Source: CBDCWQ01 sp965223435 (GTDB lineage: Bacteria > Myxococcota > Kuafuiibacteriia > Kuafuiibacteriales > Kuafuiibacteriaceae). Taken from it: a stretch of DNA of 64,000 bases. The notes beneath the pieces were generated by a model, which ran no database searches, had not been told where the DNA came from, and saw nothing but the letters and a program-made list of their open reading frames with translations. Below, in pieces: positions 43,582 through 53,363 of this stretch. Numbering within the stretch: the first letter of the stretch is position 1; each line of letters opens with the position of its first letter. Where the stretch lies: the NCBI GenBank assembly GCA_965223435.1, contig CBDCWQ010000004.1, positions 1 through 64,000 of the forward strand. The letters run 5' to 3'. The position numbers and the translations under genes were made by a program.

Positions 43582-46500
43582 TTGACACAGCCTCACACTC
43601 AATCGGACCTGATTCATCGAACTATAGTTTATGGCCTTGCAAAACGGAGGTTTGGAATCGCATTTGTCTTACTTGCCGGGGTAGAGATTTCATGCGGAGG
43701 ACGTTCCGAAATCGGCGCAAAGGAAGTGATACAAGCCGTCACCGTTTCGGGGGGGGAGTCGTTCGAATACGACAACTTGCATCGCATCACAAAGATGCTG
43801 AATGCGAATGGCAAGAGCGTAGAGATGGTCTATGACGGCATGGGCAATCTTTCCAAATTAGTTGGGACCGGTGAAGATACGGTACTGTTTCACTACGACG
43901 CGGTGGGTAACAGAACCGGCATGACCGATCCGACCGGTCAGACTGTCTATGAATACGACGATCTTGATCGTCTTACCTTTATCGATTACGAAGGGAAGAA
44001 GATACGGTATGGATACGACGACGACGATCGACTGACAAAGCTCGAATATCCTGATGGGTCCTTCGTCGAATACAAGTACAATGAAACAGGCCGTTTGTAT
44101 GAAGTTAACCATCCAAGTCGTGGTTTGAATACTGCGATTCTCTATCACCCTGACACCGGTTTGGTCTCTGACGTTGTAACGCCATCGAGCCGAACCCGAT
44201 ACGAATACGACGTACGGGGAAGGAACACACACATTCGGCACGAAAACAAGAACGGAGGTCTCCTCTCTCAGTACGTGTATGGCATCAATGCGCTTGGCCA
44301 AACGACGAAGTTGACCATCACACTGGCCGGCAATACGGTGCGTGTTGAAGATTATGAGTACGATGGCGCCGGCAATCTCACCGCCATACTTACAGACGGA
44401 AAAGAGACCACGAAGTATACGTATGACGCAGCGGGTAACCGAAAAACACGCGTGCGTATAGATGGTATCCAACCCGAACTTACTGAAATCTACGCTTACT
44501 CGGGAAATCGACTCCAGCACCTTTCACGGAGTGATGGTGGCTCAATGACCCGGTTTGAGTATGATTCTGCCGGCAACCTGACCAAACGCACCGACCCAGA
44601 CGGTCTCGGCACCCACTTCGCGTACGACTACAGAAACCTTCTGACCAAAGTGAGCAACGACACGGGCAAGGTCGTTGAGTATGGGTACAACGGAGACGGT
44701 CATCGCGTGACGAAAAGTGTCGACGGTGTTCTTACTCGATACGTAGTTGATCCAAATCGGAGATTCCACGCGGTCCTAGAGGAACAAACACTTACAGATA
44801 CAAAGACCTATACCTATATCGGTGATGCCCTGTTTGCGGCTCACCACAGTGGGCAAAACGAAATTGCACTCGCCGATCGGCTTGGGAACATCAAACATTG
44901 GCTCGGCGCTACGAGTCTTTCGTCCGAAGAGCTTAGATACCGCCCGTTTGGTGGCTTGAGAGATCCGAAACATAGGACTCAGCCATACGGGTTCGCCGGT
45001 CAAAGAATGGATGAGGAGACCGGTCTTCTTTACATGCGGGCCCGTTACATGGACCCATCTACGGGACGCTTCATTTCCGAAGATCCGGCGGGGTATTCGG
45101 GACGCAACTCATACGTCTATGCTGGGAATAGCCCCATCGATTTTGCTGATCCCCTTGGACTGTACACGGTTCCCGTCAAAAGTTTTGAACTCGGAGATTG
45201 GTTTAAGATTACGGCGAAAGTTGGCACATCCATGGTTCCCGTGGCCGCGGGCGTTGTAACCGTAGGAGGGGTTCCTGTTGTCGTGAAAGGAGGCGTCGAC
45301 GTCAACTTCGAAACAGGGGCCGCTCGCTCGAAGATTGACGCACTGGCCCTTGACGGAGTTGGAATACAGGTTCTCACGGAGGTCGGGGGTACGCAGTCTG
45401 TTTCGGATACCACTGTGAGGCTCATCGCTTCCGTGCCAGGGGGCTCTCCGATGACGTCGGCCTCGATTCTTCAAGACCTTGGCCACTACGGCACCAGCGG
45501 AGACGGCTTGGGTGGGCCCTTAACCCTACGCGCAGACTGGAAGGGTTCGCGTTACGAACTCGCCGTTGAGGCGGGCCCCGCATGGCAAGAGGTTATGCAA
45601 GGGGTGGGCGCGATGACCATGGATACGTTTGTGGCCGTTCCACCCTATACCTCTGAATACCAATTCGCGCCGGTTATTGAAACTTATGCACCCAAGACTC
45701 TGAATGTGCCACAGTCAACCTACGATTTCATATTCGGGCCTGGAGGCGAGCCCAATTTCACGAACGCCAGCATTTCGGTTGAGCACGCGAACAGCGTTGT
45801 CTTTGATCCCGCGGCAGCCAACTTCTTCGCCAACAGCCCGCAAGCGACCCAAAGCATTACGCAGATAGACCTTGACCAGGCCTATGGCGGGGGGGCCCAC
45901 GGCACAGGCCAAATTTTTATCGACAATGGGACCGGCGCGCTTACTGGAGGTGTCATCGTCAATAAAACGGCGCAACTCCTCGAAAACGGGGAACTCGGAT
46001 CCGTCTTTGGAGGGACTTTTGATCCCGTTGCTGGCGAGGTCATCTTGATGGGGTCTCAGGCGACAGACTCCCTGGAGGGCATTGATCCCGAGTACTTCTA
46101 TACCGCGCTCCAGTCGGTGTACGGCTCCGCTGTGCCGCCGCTGGTGAGCCTGGACAATCCGGTGCGCAAGAATCTTCTCGACAACAACCAACTGGGATTC
46201 CGAACGCTGCTCTACGATGGAACGTACGACGTCGAAAACAAGGCTCTTTCCGCCCCTCTTGGTCAGTTGAAACAGTTTTCCGCTTCACAGCAGCTGGGTT
46301 TGGTCGTTTTAGAATACAATCCCATTTGGCTGGGAGAGGACAACACGCTGACCCTGCACATTGGCATGAGTCTAGATCAAGATGAGAGTAGCTCATTCAC
46401 CTTCGAGCAGGACCTTGTTCGAGAAAAGGTGTTCGCCGATGGTCCCAAAGCGCGGTGCAACGTAGAAACACGGCTCGGCGACTGGGATCTCACATTCCAC

Positions 46501-49500
46501 CCTATTCTCGAAGAAAACGCCACGCATTGTAGATCAGGAAGCTTGGTGGCCAAGAATCGAGTCAACGGATCTACACTCAACATATCGCCAGGGTCCGGGC
46601 TTATTAATCTGAATGGCCTGATGTTTCGCCGAGTACCAGATCCGAGCCCCGAAGACCCACAAAACCCATCGGATGTATACCTGATCAATGGGGAGGTCGC
46701 GATGGACCCCTTGAACTGGCGTATCGGTGAACGACGTCACGTGCTGCCCAAGGATACCGACGCAGCGGTGATTACTCGAGATGCTATCAACACTTATAGT
46801 GTGCCGGGGATTCGTGATCGCATTTTCGTTTTTCTCGAGAACCAGCACTTTCGCAATGATTACAGAATTACTTCCGTTCAGGTCGGTTCCGATCGACAAC
46901 ATCGCCGTTTTGGCGGCCGCGTAGAGAATACTCGCCTTGGTTGGGTCATGTACGAGGCCGACCGACTCATGAAATGTCTCTCGGTTGGTCGATGCCGAGA
47001 CGCCGGTGACCCTAACCGAAACGATAGTGTTTATGAGGGCGAAACCGGAAGCAATACGGTGAAGGTCCCTGGCTTCAAGAACCTTGTCCAAATGCGCAAA
47101 GAGAATTTTGATGGCGCTGACTTTAGCGACGCAGCGAACAATCTTCGACTGTGGTTTGCCATCCAGGAAATGACGTTGCGAAGCTTCGAGGATGCCGACG
47201 GAAGAAATACCGTCTTGTGGGATGCCTCACGCGTGGAACTTTTGGCAGAGTCCCGCATTTTCCCGGACAAGAATGAGCCTGCCGCCGAGGCCCTTCTTTT
47301 CGCAAGCCACTTTACAGAAAACTACGACCGGTTTGCCGAGCAAATGTTTATCGTCTCAGATCCCGGCGTTCGTTTTGAGGGACTCGATTGTGAAACAACA
47401 GCACCCGGAACGTGTAAGGTCAAGATTTTTGAGGAGCTTCGCCAGGTGATGCAATCGGTGGCCCTAGCACGATTCTTCCGCGACAACAATATTCCCCTGG
47501 ATATGTGGTGGCTCAACGGATGGCTGCCAGAGTTTGTGCCTTCTCCTCTGAGCATTCCTACGGCCATGAATATCTACGAAAGTGTAGAAGGAAACCTATT
47601 GAAACGCATCGTGGTAAGTGGGGGAGCCCATTTCTGTCCCGAGACCGTGGAGCTTCAAGAGCACATTGAAGCCCAACAACTGGCTCAAGCGACGACCAAT
47701 GCCCGAAAAAGCAACCCAACAGAGGACACATGGACTGTGGAAGGCAACACCTACGCCATCGCGGTGCCAACGGAGAAGCCAAAGCAGGACGGGAATCGGC
47801 GGTTGGCTTTTGTCGACCTTCGGTTTCCGAGCACTGGACCAGACCTCTCTTTTTCGAGAACATACAATAGTGGACATCTGCGAAATGATCATCGCTTGGG
47901 CGAAGGCTGGCGCTATGGTGACTTGCTGCTCGAGTTTAGCCATCCCTCGATTTTCGATCGTCTGGACTTGACCAAAGACGAAGAAGGAATGTCCGTGTGG
48001 CGCGACGAAAATTCGGACACTCATCTTCATGCCGGTACCATCCGTTTGGTTCGTCTGCTTGGAGGGCCCACACTTGAATTCGATTCCAGCTTCTACCTGG
48101 CTGAAGACCAAAAAAACGTTTGCCAGCCGCTGACTGCGATGGGCCTCAACGAAGAAGGGACTGCGGACTACCTCGGGCGATCGGGAGCCGAAGGTTTTCT
48201 TCTGAAACAGCTTCCACACGGCGAGGGGTTTGAGCTATCCACGCCAAGCAACGAATCTGTACGGTTTGATTCGCGAGGGCGTCTTACGGAGGTTAACGAT
48301 CTCTTCGGAAACCAACATCTTTACACCTATGCCAACAATAAGCTGATCGAAATCGCAGATGCGAGTGGCCAAACAATCACACTGACTTATGAGGACGAGC
48401 GCCTGAGTGCGGTCGAGGGGCCAGGCCCCCTTGGCGCCACGGACAATCAGCGTGTTCTCTACGGCTATAACGCTCTGGGACTACTCGCAACCGTCACGCA
48501 CGAGCTTAGCAGCCTCACAACAGAATACAAATACAGCGATGAAGGGCGCCTGACACAAGTTATCACAGCGAAGGGCAGTCAAGTGATCGATGACGACGCG
48601 GAATGCATCGATAACGAGGGTCGAACCTGTGGTTTCGAGATGAATAACATTCGTTGGGATATGGACTACACGGTTGACGCGAACACAGGAATGCGTACAA
48701 CATCAGTCACCGCGCAGCCCGGACAACTCGCCGCACTATTTTGGCAGCGACGGTTCAACAAACACGGACAGCTCGTTGGATTTACAGATGCCAATGCGTC
48801 GGAGCATACGTTCCGCTATGGTTCAACCTCAGACATTCAGCCGAGCATCTACGAATCCCCCGTACCGGGGACATCTGCGGTCGAAGTGATTCGTACCCCT
48901 GAGGGCATGGTAGAGGAAATCATCAATCCCAACAATGTCGCAACAGACAAGGCCACAAACTTTACATTTAAGTGGTACAAAAACGACGATCCAGAAACCT
49001 TTATTGGGCGCCCGTATGAGACCATCGACCAAAAGTCGCGACGGACTGTTTACGACTACGATCCCACAACCAAGGAACTGACGAAGATTACAAAGTTTCT
49101 AAACGGACGGCCCGTGGTCACGACCTTTGTGCGCGAACCCATCGATGGGGGAGGCAACCGAGTCACAGTAACCCCTCCGGCCTCAAATCCCGCAACCATT
49201 GAATGGGATAGCCAAGGCCGGCTCACGAAGTTTACCAACTCTGCTGGCCTCGCTCGTGAATACAAGTACAATGCGCTCAGCCAGTTGGAGTCTGTGAAAA
49301 GACCTGAACTCGGCGGACCAGTCACCTTCAAGCACGAGAAATTCGGTCGGGTACAGACCGTTACTTTTCCTGACGAGTCGACGGTGTCCTACGGTTTCGA
49401 CCCCGAAACGCACGAGCTGACGTCGTCCACAGACCAGATCAATCGCATCTCCACATACGCCTACGATAACTTCGGACGAGTCACTGACATTCGACTGGTG

Positions 49501-50706
49501 GGTGCGAGTCCCCTAGGCAAAGACTTGTCCTACAAGCGGCACTACAACGCCTACGGCGGGGTCCGCTGCGTTGACTTCCCAGGGGGAAGCTCGATGGGCT
49601 ACGAAACCGACGACCTGGGGCGGGTCCAGAGGGTCCGAAGGAATTGCCGGACCGTCTATGAAGATGCGGAGGACGGGGCCATAGGCGGATGGCGTATCTA
49701 CGACGACAAGACAGGTAAGGCATTGATCAGCAACGTTATGGACGCAGAACGCCAGAGCCGAGTCATCGAGCTACTGCAAGGAAACAAGGGTAGCACCATC
49801 GATGGATTCGTCTTGGAGACAGACTCCGGTGAGTTTTGGGCAAACGAAAATCAGTTTGTGGCTGAATGGAGCATGAAACTTAGTTCGTCAGCATTTCGGG
49901 TCTATTTTAACGTAGAGACCACGGCGGGTCCAAGATATATCTACTACTCGGAGCTAGAACCACAGCCTCACGCAAGTGTCGCTTATGTCCACGTTGGTCT
50001 TGGCTCTCTAGAAGTCAACAAGTGGCACACCATAGCCCGAGATCTCCAGGCCGATTTACTCACCGATCCCCAGAATGCAGGCGAGAGAATTATCCGTGTG
50101 AATCGAATGCTGGTACGGGGCTCTGGCCGGTGGGATGATGTTCAATTGCTGTCTCAGCTCCCGTATGAACCTTTGATTCCAGACGAAATTGTATACGAGG
50201 ACGGCGAAGATGGAACCACGACCGGATGGCGTATTTACGATGACAAGACCGGGGGTGGCGATTTCGCCAACGTCTTGGACTCAGATACGAACAGTCGAGT
50301 CATTGAGCTTAAACAGGGACAAGAGGGTACCCTCAAAGATGGTTTCGTTCTGGAGACGAGCACCGGAGCTCTATGGGAGAACGATAGCCATTTTTTCGCC
50401 CAGTGGTCTATGAAGCTGAAGGCGCCCGAGTTTCGAGTCTACATTGACGTTCAAACAACTAAGGGACAGCGGTATATTGAATACCTAGGGCTTGACGATA
50501 GTGTTCAAGACAACCGGATAGGCTATATCAAGGTCGGTATTGAATCCTCGCCAGTCGGGACATGGAAGACGTTTACGCGTGATCTTCAGGTAGACTTGGA
50601 ATCCGATCCCCAAAATGCCGGAGAAAAAATTGTTGCTGTGAACCGACTATTGGTGAGAGCGGACGCACAATTAGACGATATCAAGTTGCTGCTTCGGAAT
50701 CCCTGA
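43582..50706 (+). CDS. Giant RHS protein with permuted RHS halves and C-terminal tandem beta-sandwich domains
   Basis: This 2,374-residue protein starts at a TTG with GGGGGAG seven bases upstream. A hydrophobic segment (FGIAFVLLAG, about 28-40) suggests export. YD repeats fill about 60-450, followed by an RHS core ending 'GNSPIDFADPLGLY' at about 530, which is normally a C-terminal feature. About 880 residues without RHS repeats follow. They include 'GWVMYEADRLMK' and 'FASHFTENYDRFAEQ', phrases I recall from uncharacterised large bacterial proteins. Then a new RHS-type beginning appears ('DLRFPSTGPDLSFSRTYNSG', about 1410), YD repeats (about 1550-2020), and two copies of a roughly 170-residue domain (about 2024-2190 and 2203-2370) beginning 'YEDAEDG'/'YEDGEDG' and 'GWRIYDDKTG'. 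No toxin domain is recognised. Possible surface or matrix role. Confidence 0.85.
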   Translation: MTQPHTQSDLIHRTIVYGLAKRRFGIAFVLLAGVEISCGGRSEIGAKEVIQAVTVSGGESFEYDNLHRITKMLNANGKSVEMVYDGMGNLSKLVGTGEDTVLFHYDAVGNRTGMTDPTGQTVYEYDDLDRLTFIDYEGKKIRYGYDDDDRLTKLEYPDGSFVEYKYNETGRLYEVNHPSRGLNTAILYHPDTGLVSDVVTPSSRTRYEYDVRGRNTHIRHENKNGGLLSQYVYGINALGQTTKLTITLAGNTVRVEDYEYDGAGNLTAILTDGKETTKYTYDAAGNRKTRVRIDGIQPELTEIYAYSGNRLQHLSRSDGGSMTRFEYDSAGNLTKRTDPDGLGTHFAYDYRNLLTKVSNDTGKVVEYGYNGDGHRVTKSVDGVLTRYVVDPNRRFHAVLEEQTLTDTKTYTYIGDALFAAHHSGQNEIALADRLGNIKHWLGATSLSSEELRYRPFGGLRDPKHRTQPYGFAGQRMDEETGLLYMRARYMDPSTGRFISEDPAGYSGRNSYVYAGNSPIDFADPLGLYTVPVKSFELGDWFKITAKVGTSMVPVAAGVVTVGGVPVVVKGGVDVNFETGAARSKIDALALDGVGIQVLTEVGGTQSVSDTTVRLIASVPGGSPMTSASILQDLGHYGTSGDGLGGPLTLRADWKGSRYELAVEAGPAWQEVMQGVGAMTMDTFVAVPPYTSEYQFAPVIETYAPKTLNVPQSTYDFIFGPGGEPNFTNASISVEHANSVVFDPAAANFFANSPQATQSITQIDLDQAYGGGAHGTGQIFIDNGTGALTGGVIVNKTAQLLENGELGSVFGGTFDPVAGEVILMGSQATDSLEGIDPEYFYTALQSVYGSAVPPLVSLDNPVRKNLLDNNQLGFRTLLYDGTYDVENKALSAPLGQLKQFSASQQLGLVVLEYNPIWLGEDNTLTLHIGMSLDQDESSSFTFEQDLVREKVFADGPKARCNVETRLGDWDLTFHPILEENATHCRSGSLVAKNRVNGSTLNISPGSGLINLNGLMFRRVPDPSPEDPQNPSDVYLINGEVAMDPLNWRIGERRHVLPKDTDAAVITRDAINTYSVPGIRDRIFVFLENQHFRNDYRITSVQVGSDRQHRRFGGRVENTRLGWVMYEADRLMKCLSVGRCRDAGDPNRNDSVYEGETGSNTVKVPGFKNLVQMRKENFDGADFSDAANNLRLWFAIQEMTLRSFEDADGRNTVLWDASRVELLAESRIFPDKNEPAAEALLFASHFTENYDRFAEQMFIVSDPGVRFEGLDCETTAPGTCKVKIFEELRQVMQSVALARFFRDNNIPLDMWWLNGWLPEFVPSPLSIPTAMNIYESVEGNLLKRIVVSGGAHFCPETVELQEHIEAQQLAQATTNARKSNPTEDTWTVEGNTYAIAVPTEKPKQDGNRRLAFVDLRFPSTGPDLSFSRTYNSGHLRNDHRLGEGWRYGDLLLEFSHPSIFDRLDLTKDEEGMSVWRDENSDTHLHAGTIRLVRLLGGPTLEFDSSFYLAEDQKNVCQPLTAMGLNEEGTADYLGRSGAEGFLLKQLPHGEGFELSTPSNESVRFDSRGRLTEVNDLFGNQHLYTYANNKLIEIADASGQTITLTYEDERLSAVEGPGPLGATDNQRVLYGYNALGLLATVTHELSSLTTEYKYSDEGRLTQVITAKGSQVIDDDAECIDNEGRTCGFEMNNIRWDMDYTVDANTGMRTTSVTAQPGQLAALFWQRRFNKHGQLVGFTDANASEHTFRYGSTSDIQPSIYESPVPGTSAVEVIRTPEGMVEEIINPNNVATDKATNFTFKWYKNDDPETFIGRPYETIDQKSRRTVYDYDPTTKELTKITKFLNGRPVVTTFVREPIDGGGNRVTVTPPASNPATIEWDSQGRLTKFTNSAGLAREYKYNALSQLESVKRPELGGPVTFKHEKFGRVQTVTFPDESTVSYGFDPETHELTSSTDQINRISTYAYDNFGRVTDIRLVGASPLGKDLSYKRHYNAYGGVRCVDFPGGSSMGYETDDLGRVQRVRRNCRTVYEDAEDGAIGGWRIYDDKTGKALISNVMDAERQSRVIELLQGNKGSTIDGFVLETDSGEFWANENQFVAEWSMKLSSSAFRVYFNVETTAGPRYIYYSELEPQPHASVAYVHVGLGSLEVNKWHTIARDLQADLLTDPQNAGERIIRVNRMLVRGSGRWDDVQLLSQLPYEPLIPDEIVYEDGEDGTTTGWRIYDDKTGGGDFANVLDSDTNSRVIELKQGQEGTLKDGFVLETSTGALWENDSHFFAQWSMKLKAPEFRVYIDVQTTKGQRYIEYLGLDDSVQDNRIGYIKVGIESSPVGTWKTFTRDLQVDLESDPQNAGEKIVAVNRLLVRADAQLDDIKLLLRNP

Positions 50707-50927
50707 TCCGCTCAGCGCCAGCGCGGCGGTTCCTGGCTGCCGCGGATTCAATTTGCCGAACCGGGTGCGGATCTCGGACGGACTCAGTAAACATGGTAGA
50801 AGCCTTTTCGCGAGAAGCGCTCTGCCAGGGGGTAGCAGTGTGGGCAGAGATCCTTCGCGGGTGTGGGCCGGAGTTCCATGGCTTGCTCGAACAGGGTGAG
50901 AGACAAGCCCAGATTTCGTCAGACGAT

Positions 50928-53120
50928 TCACTCAGCGCGACCCTCTAAAAGAACCAAGACACCGCGGCCTTCGAGGCTCAAGACTGTGAGCGCCTCTTGC
51001 GCTCGCTGCAGGGAATCCGTTGGAGAAAACCTGACGCTTATCTCGCAGCTTTCATTCGGATCGAGCGTGATCCGGTGGCAGGTGGAGGACAAGAGCTGAA
51101 ACGCTCCGGTCGTATTGGATAAGCTTGTTCTCAAAAAGCGCAGCGGAACGGTGCCGATGTTCTCGAGGGTAAAGCGCTGGGATGGGCTCATGGCGCCGAC
51201 AGCGATGGTACCAAAATCATGTGCTGTCGGTGAGATGCTCATTTCTTCGGAGTTGACGCCATGGCCTTGGACCGACACCGCCTGAGACGCCGTCTGATTC
51301 GAATTGTAGGCTATCGAAAATCCCGTCGAGGTGAGCTGAGAAAAATTGATGGGCCGATACGACAGATTCACCGTGCACTTCTGTCCGGTGACAAAGGCGC
51401 TGGGACAGTTATGGTCCTCAAATTGAAACGCGAAGCCACTCGCTCGGAGGATCACCTCCGGCACTGGATCCCCCTTGAACATGTTCTCGACGCTGAAAGC
51501 CTGGGTCCTCGTTTGACCCAAGGGTGTCGCCCCGAAGTCAAAGCCGCTCGGCGTGACTCGGAAAATGGGTGCAAACGCTTGAACCCGGGCGGTGGCACTC
51601 TGCCCGGAACGAGTCGAAAAACGAACATCTGCCCAGACGTTTCCGCCTTCTTGAGGCGAGTAGCGAATTCGCTGTGTGCAAAGTTCAGCCGATGCGCAGG
51701 TTAGGGGGCCTACAAGCGAAAAGGAACTGGCCCGTGCGCCTGCCAGTTCTACGGAAAGCTCGTAGCCGCTTGGCCGCGCAACCTGGACGTCGGTCTCCCG
51801 CGTGTCACCGTAGTCAATGGTTGCGAACGTGAAGGCTTCGCCAGGCACCCGAAGGCCGGGCGTTCGTCCCACGAGGGTGCTGGTCGTCGTCAGACCGGTC
51901 TCGCTGGACACCTGGAGCACGGCCGTCTTGCTCCCGAGAGTCTGAGGATTAAATTGAACCTGTACGCTGCAGCTTCGGGCCGTAGAGTTCAGCTCGGCAC
52001 AGGTTGAGGAGACGATGCGGAACGCGTCTGGATGCTGCCCGTGAACTGAGACCTCGACCTTACCGAAGGCCGCGACAGCTTCTTCGAAACTGACGAGAAA
52101 CACCTGGGTTTCAGAGACGCTCCCCGGCAACTGAGAACCAAAGTCATGTTCTGTGGGACTGAGGCCAAGCTCGCCTTGCGAGAGCGCCGTGGCACTTAGG
52201 GCGACCTCGAAAACCTGCGACGCGCCTTCGGTGATCTCGATTTCAGCCGAGGCTGCCCCCGGGGACGATGGTGAGAAGCGGGCCCAAATCGTGCACTCAG
52301 AATTGGGCGGTAGGCTGAAATCAGGAAAACCGGGACAGTCGTCCCGAACGACGAAGGGCCCCTCCATTCGCCCAGGCGTTCCGTTCCCGGTGACCCGAGT
52401 CGAGAGCGCTCGCGTGGCCCGATTGCTTCGGTTGTAGACCTTGAGTGCCTGTTCCGGGGTCGAAATGCCGACGTAGCTCGACCCCAGGTTCAGTTCGAAA
52501 GCGCTGAGCTCTATTTCGGGCAACGCGCGTCCTCGTCCCTTGAGCTCAAGCAGAACCACGGTGCCATCACCCTGGGTGAGCGTCAGCTGCGCCTGAAACG
52601 AAGCCTCGGAGCCTGGCGTAAACCGAATCGAAAAGCGGCAATTTGCACCGGGTTCGAGAGACTGCTGACTGCAGGTGTCGTCTACGATTTCGAAGACCAT
52701 CTCGGTGGCGCCTAGGCGGAGTTCGTTCACCTTCGCCGCCAAACGACCCGAATTCTCAACAATGAACGTGCGAGCGTCATCGTTGTCTGCGTCGATGGGA
52801 CCAAAGTCGTGCTGCGGGGGTTCAATGCTGAGGGCTGAGCTCTGACAACGCTGTTCACAAGTGCCTGAGACACAATCCGCATGGTGCTGGCAGAGCTTTC
52901 CCTCCGCGCAGGGCTCACAGGTGCTGCCCCCGCAATCGACATCCGTTTCGTCGCCATTTGGAAGCCCGTCCGTGCAGGTTGGCCCGGCGCAGAGACCCAA
53001 GATGCACGGATCTTCGACCTCCGTATCGGCTGAACTGCACGCGTTCAAGATGAGTAAGCCGAGAAGAAGGGGCCGAGCGTGTATGTCTTGGATCTTCAAG
53101 TCGGAAAGCAGTGCAAACAA
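50928..53120 (-). CDS. Choice-of-anchor-D (ASH/HYDIN-type) lipoprotein
   Basis: A 730-residue protein with lipobox ILNAC (Cys about 28). A Cys-rich stalk follows, with 'NGDETDVDCGGSTCEPCAEG', a motif very common in Myxococcota/Bradymonadota surface proteins. Six or so beta-sandwich repeats, each beginning like 'HDFGxxxxG' and having 'CxxSIRFxP', make up the rest. They belong to the ASPM-SPD2-Hydin-like class. Such proteins are outer-membrane or periplasmic scaffolds of unknown binding partner. It is divergent from the MopE-like lipoprotein gene at 53364 (243 bases between starts). The two may share a regulatory region. Confidence 0.85.
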   Translation of the reverse strand: MFALLSDLKIQDIHARPLLLGLLILNACSSADTEVEDPCILGLCAGPTCTDGLPNGDETDVDCGGSTCEPCAEGKLCQHHADCVSGTCEQRCQSSALSIEPPQHDFGPIDADNDDARTFIVENSGRLAAKVNELRLGATEMVFEIVDDTCSQQSLEPGANCRFSIRFTPGSEASFQAQLTLTQGDGTVVLLELKGRGRALPEIELSAFELNLGSSYVGISTPEQALKVYNRSNRATRALSTRVTGNGTPGRMEGPFVVRDDCPGFPDFSLPPNSECTIWARFSPSSPGAASAEIEITEGASQVFEVALSATALSQGELGLSPTEHDFGSQLPGSVSETQVFLVSFEEAVAAFGKVEVSVHGQHPDAFRIVSSTCAELNSTARSCSVQVQFNPQTLGSKTAVLQVSSETGLTTTSTLVGRTPGLRVPGEAFTFATIDYGDTRETDVQVARPSGYELSVELAGARASSFSLVGPLTCASAELCTQRIRYSPQEGGNVWADVRFSTRSGQSATARVQAFAPIFRVTPSGFDFGATPLGQTRTQAFSVENMFKGDPVPEVILRASGFAFQFEDHNCPSAFVTGQKCTVNLSYRPINFSQLTSTGFSIAYNSNQTASQAVSVQGHGVNSEEMSISPTAHDFGTIAVGAMSPSQRFTLENIGTVPLRFLRTSLSNTTGAFQLLSSTCHRITLDPNESCEISVRFSPTDSLQRAQEALTVLSLEGRGVLVLLEGRAE

Positions 53121-53363
53121 CGCGCCATTCGCAAGTACAGTGCATTATGGTGAGTTCGGGACCCGAAATGTGGGTACACCCCCCCGCTCTGGGGTCAAAT
53201 CGCCCCCCACAGGCCATGGGGAGCACATCAGTCGTTGAGGCAGGAGAACCCGTGCCCACTATAGAGGGTCAAATCTCATCCTCTTTGGCAAGTTGGGTTC
53301 CCCAATCGGGGGAGACGCGAGTTTCTCTTCGTTGGTCCATGGTTTGCATTCATCTCCACACAG

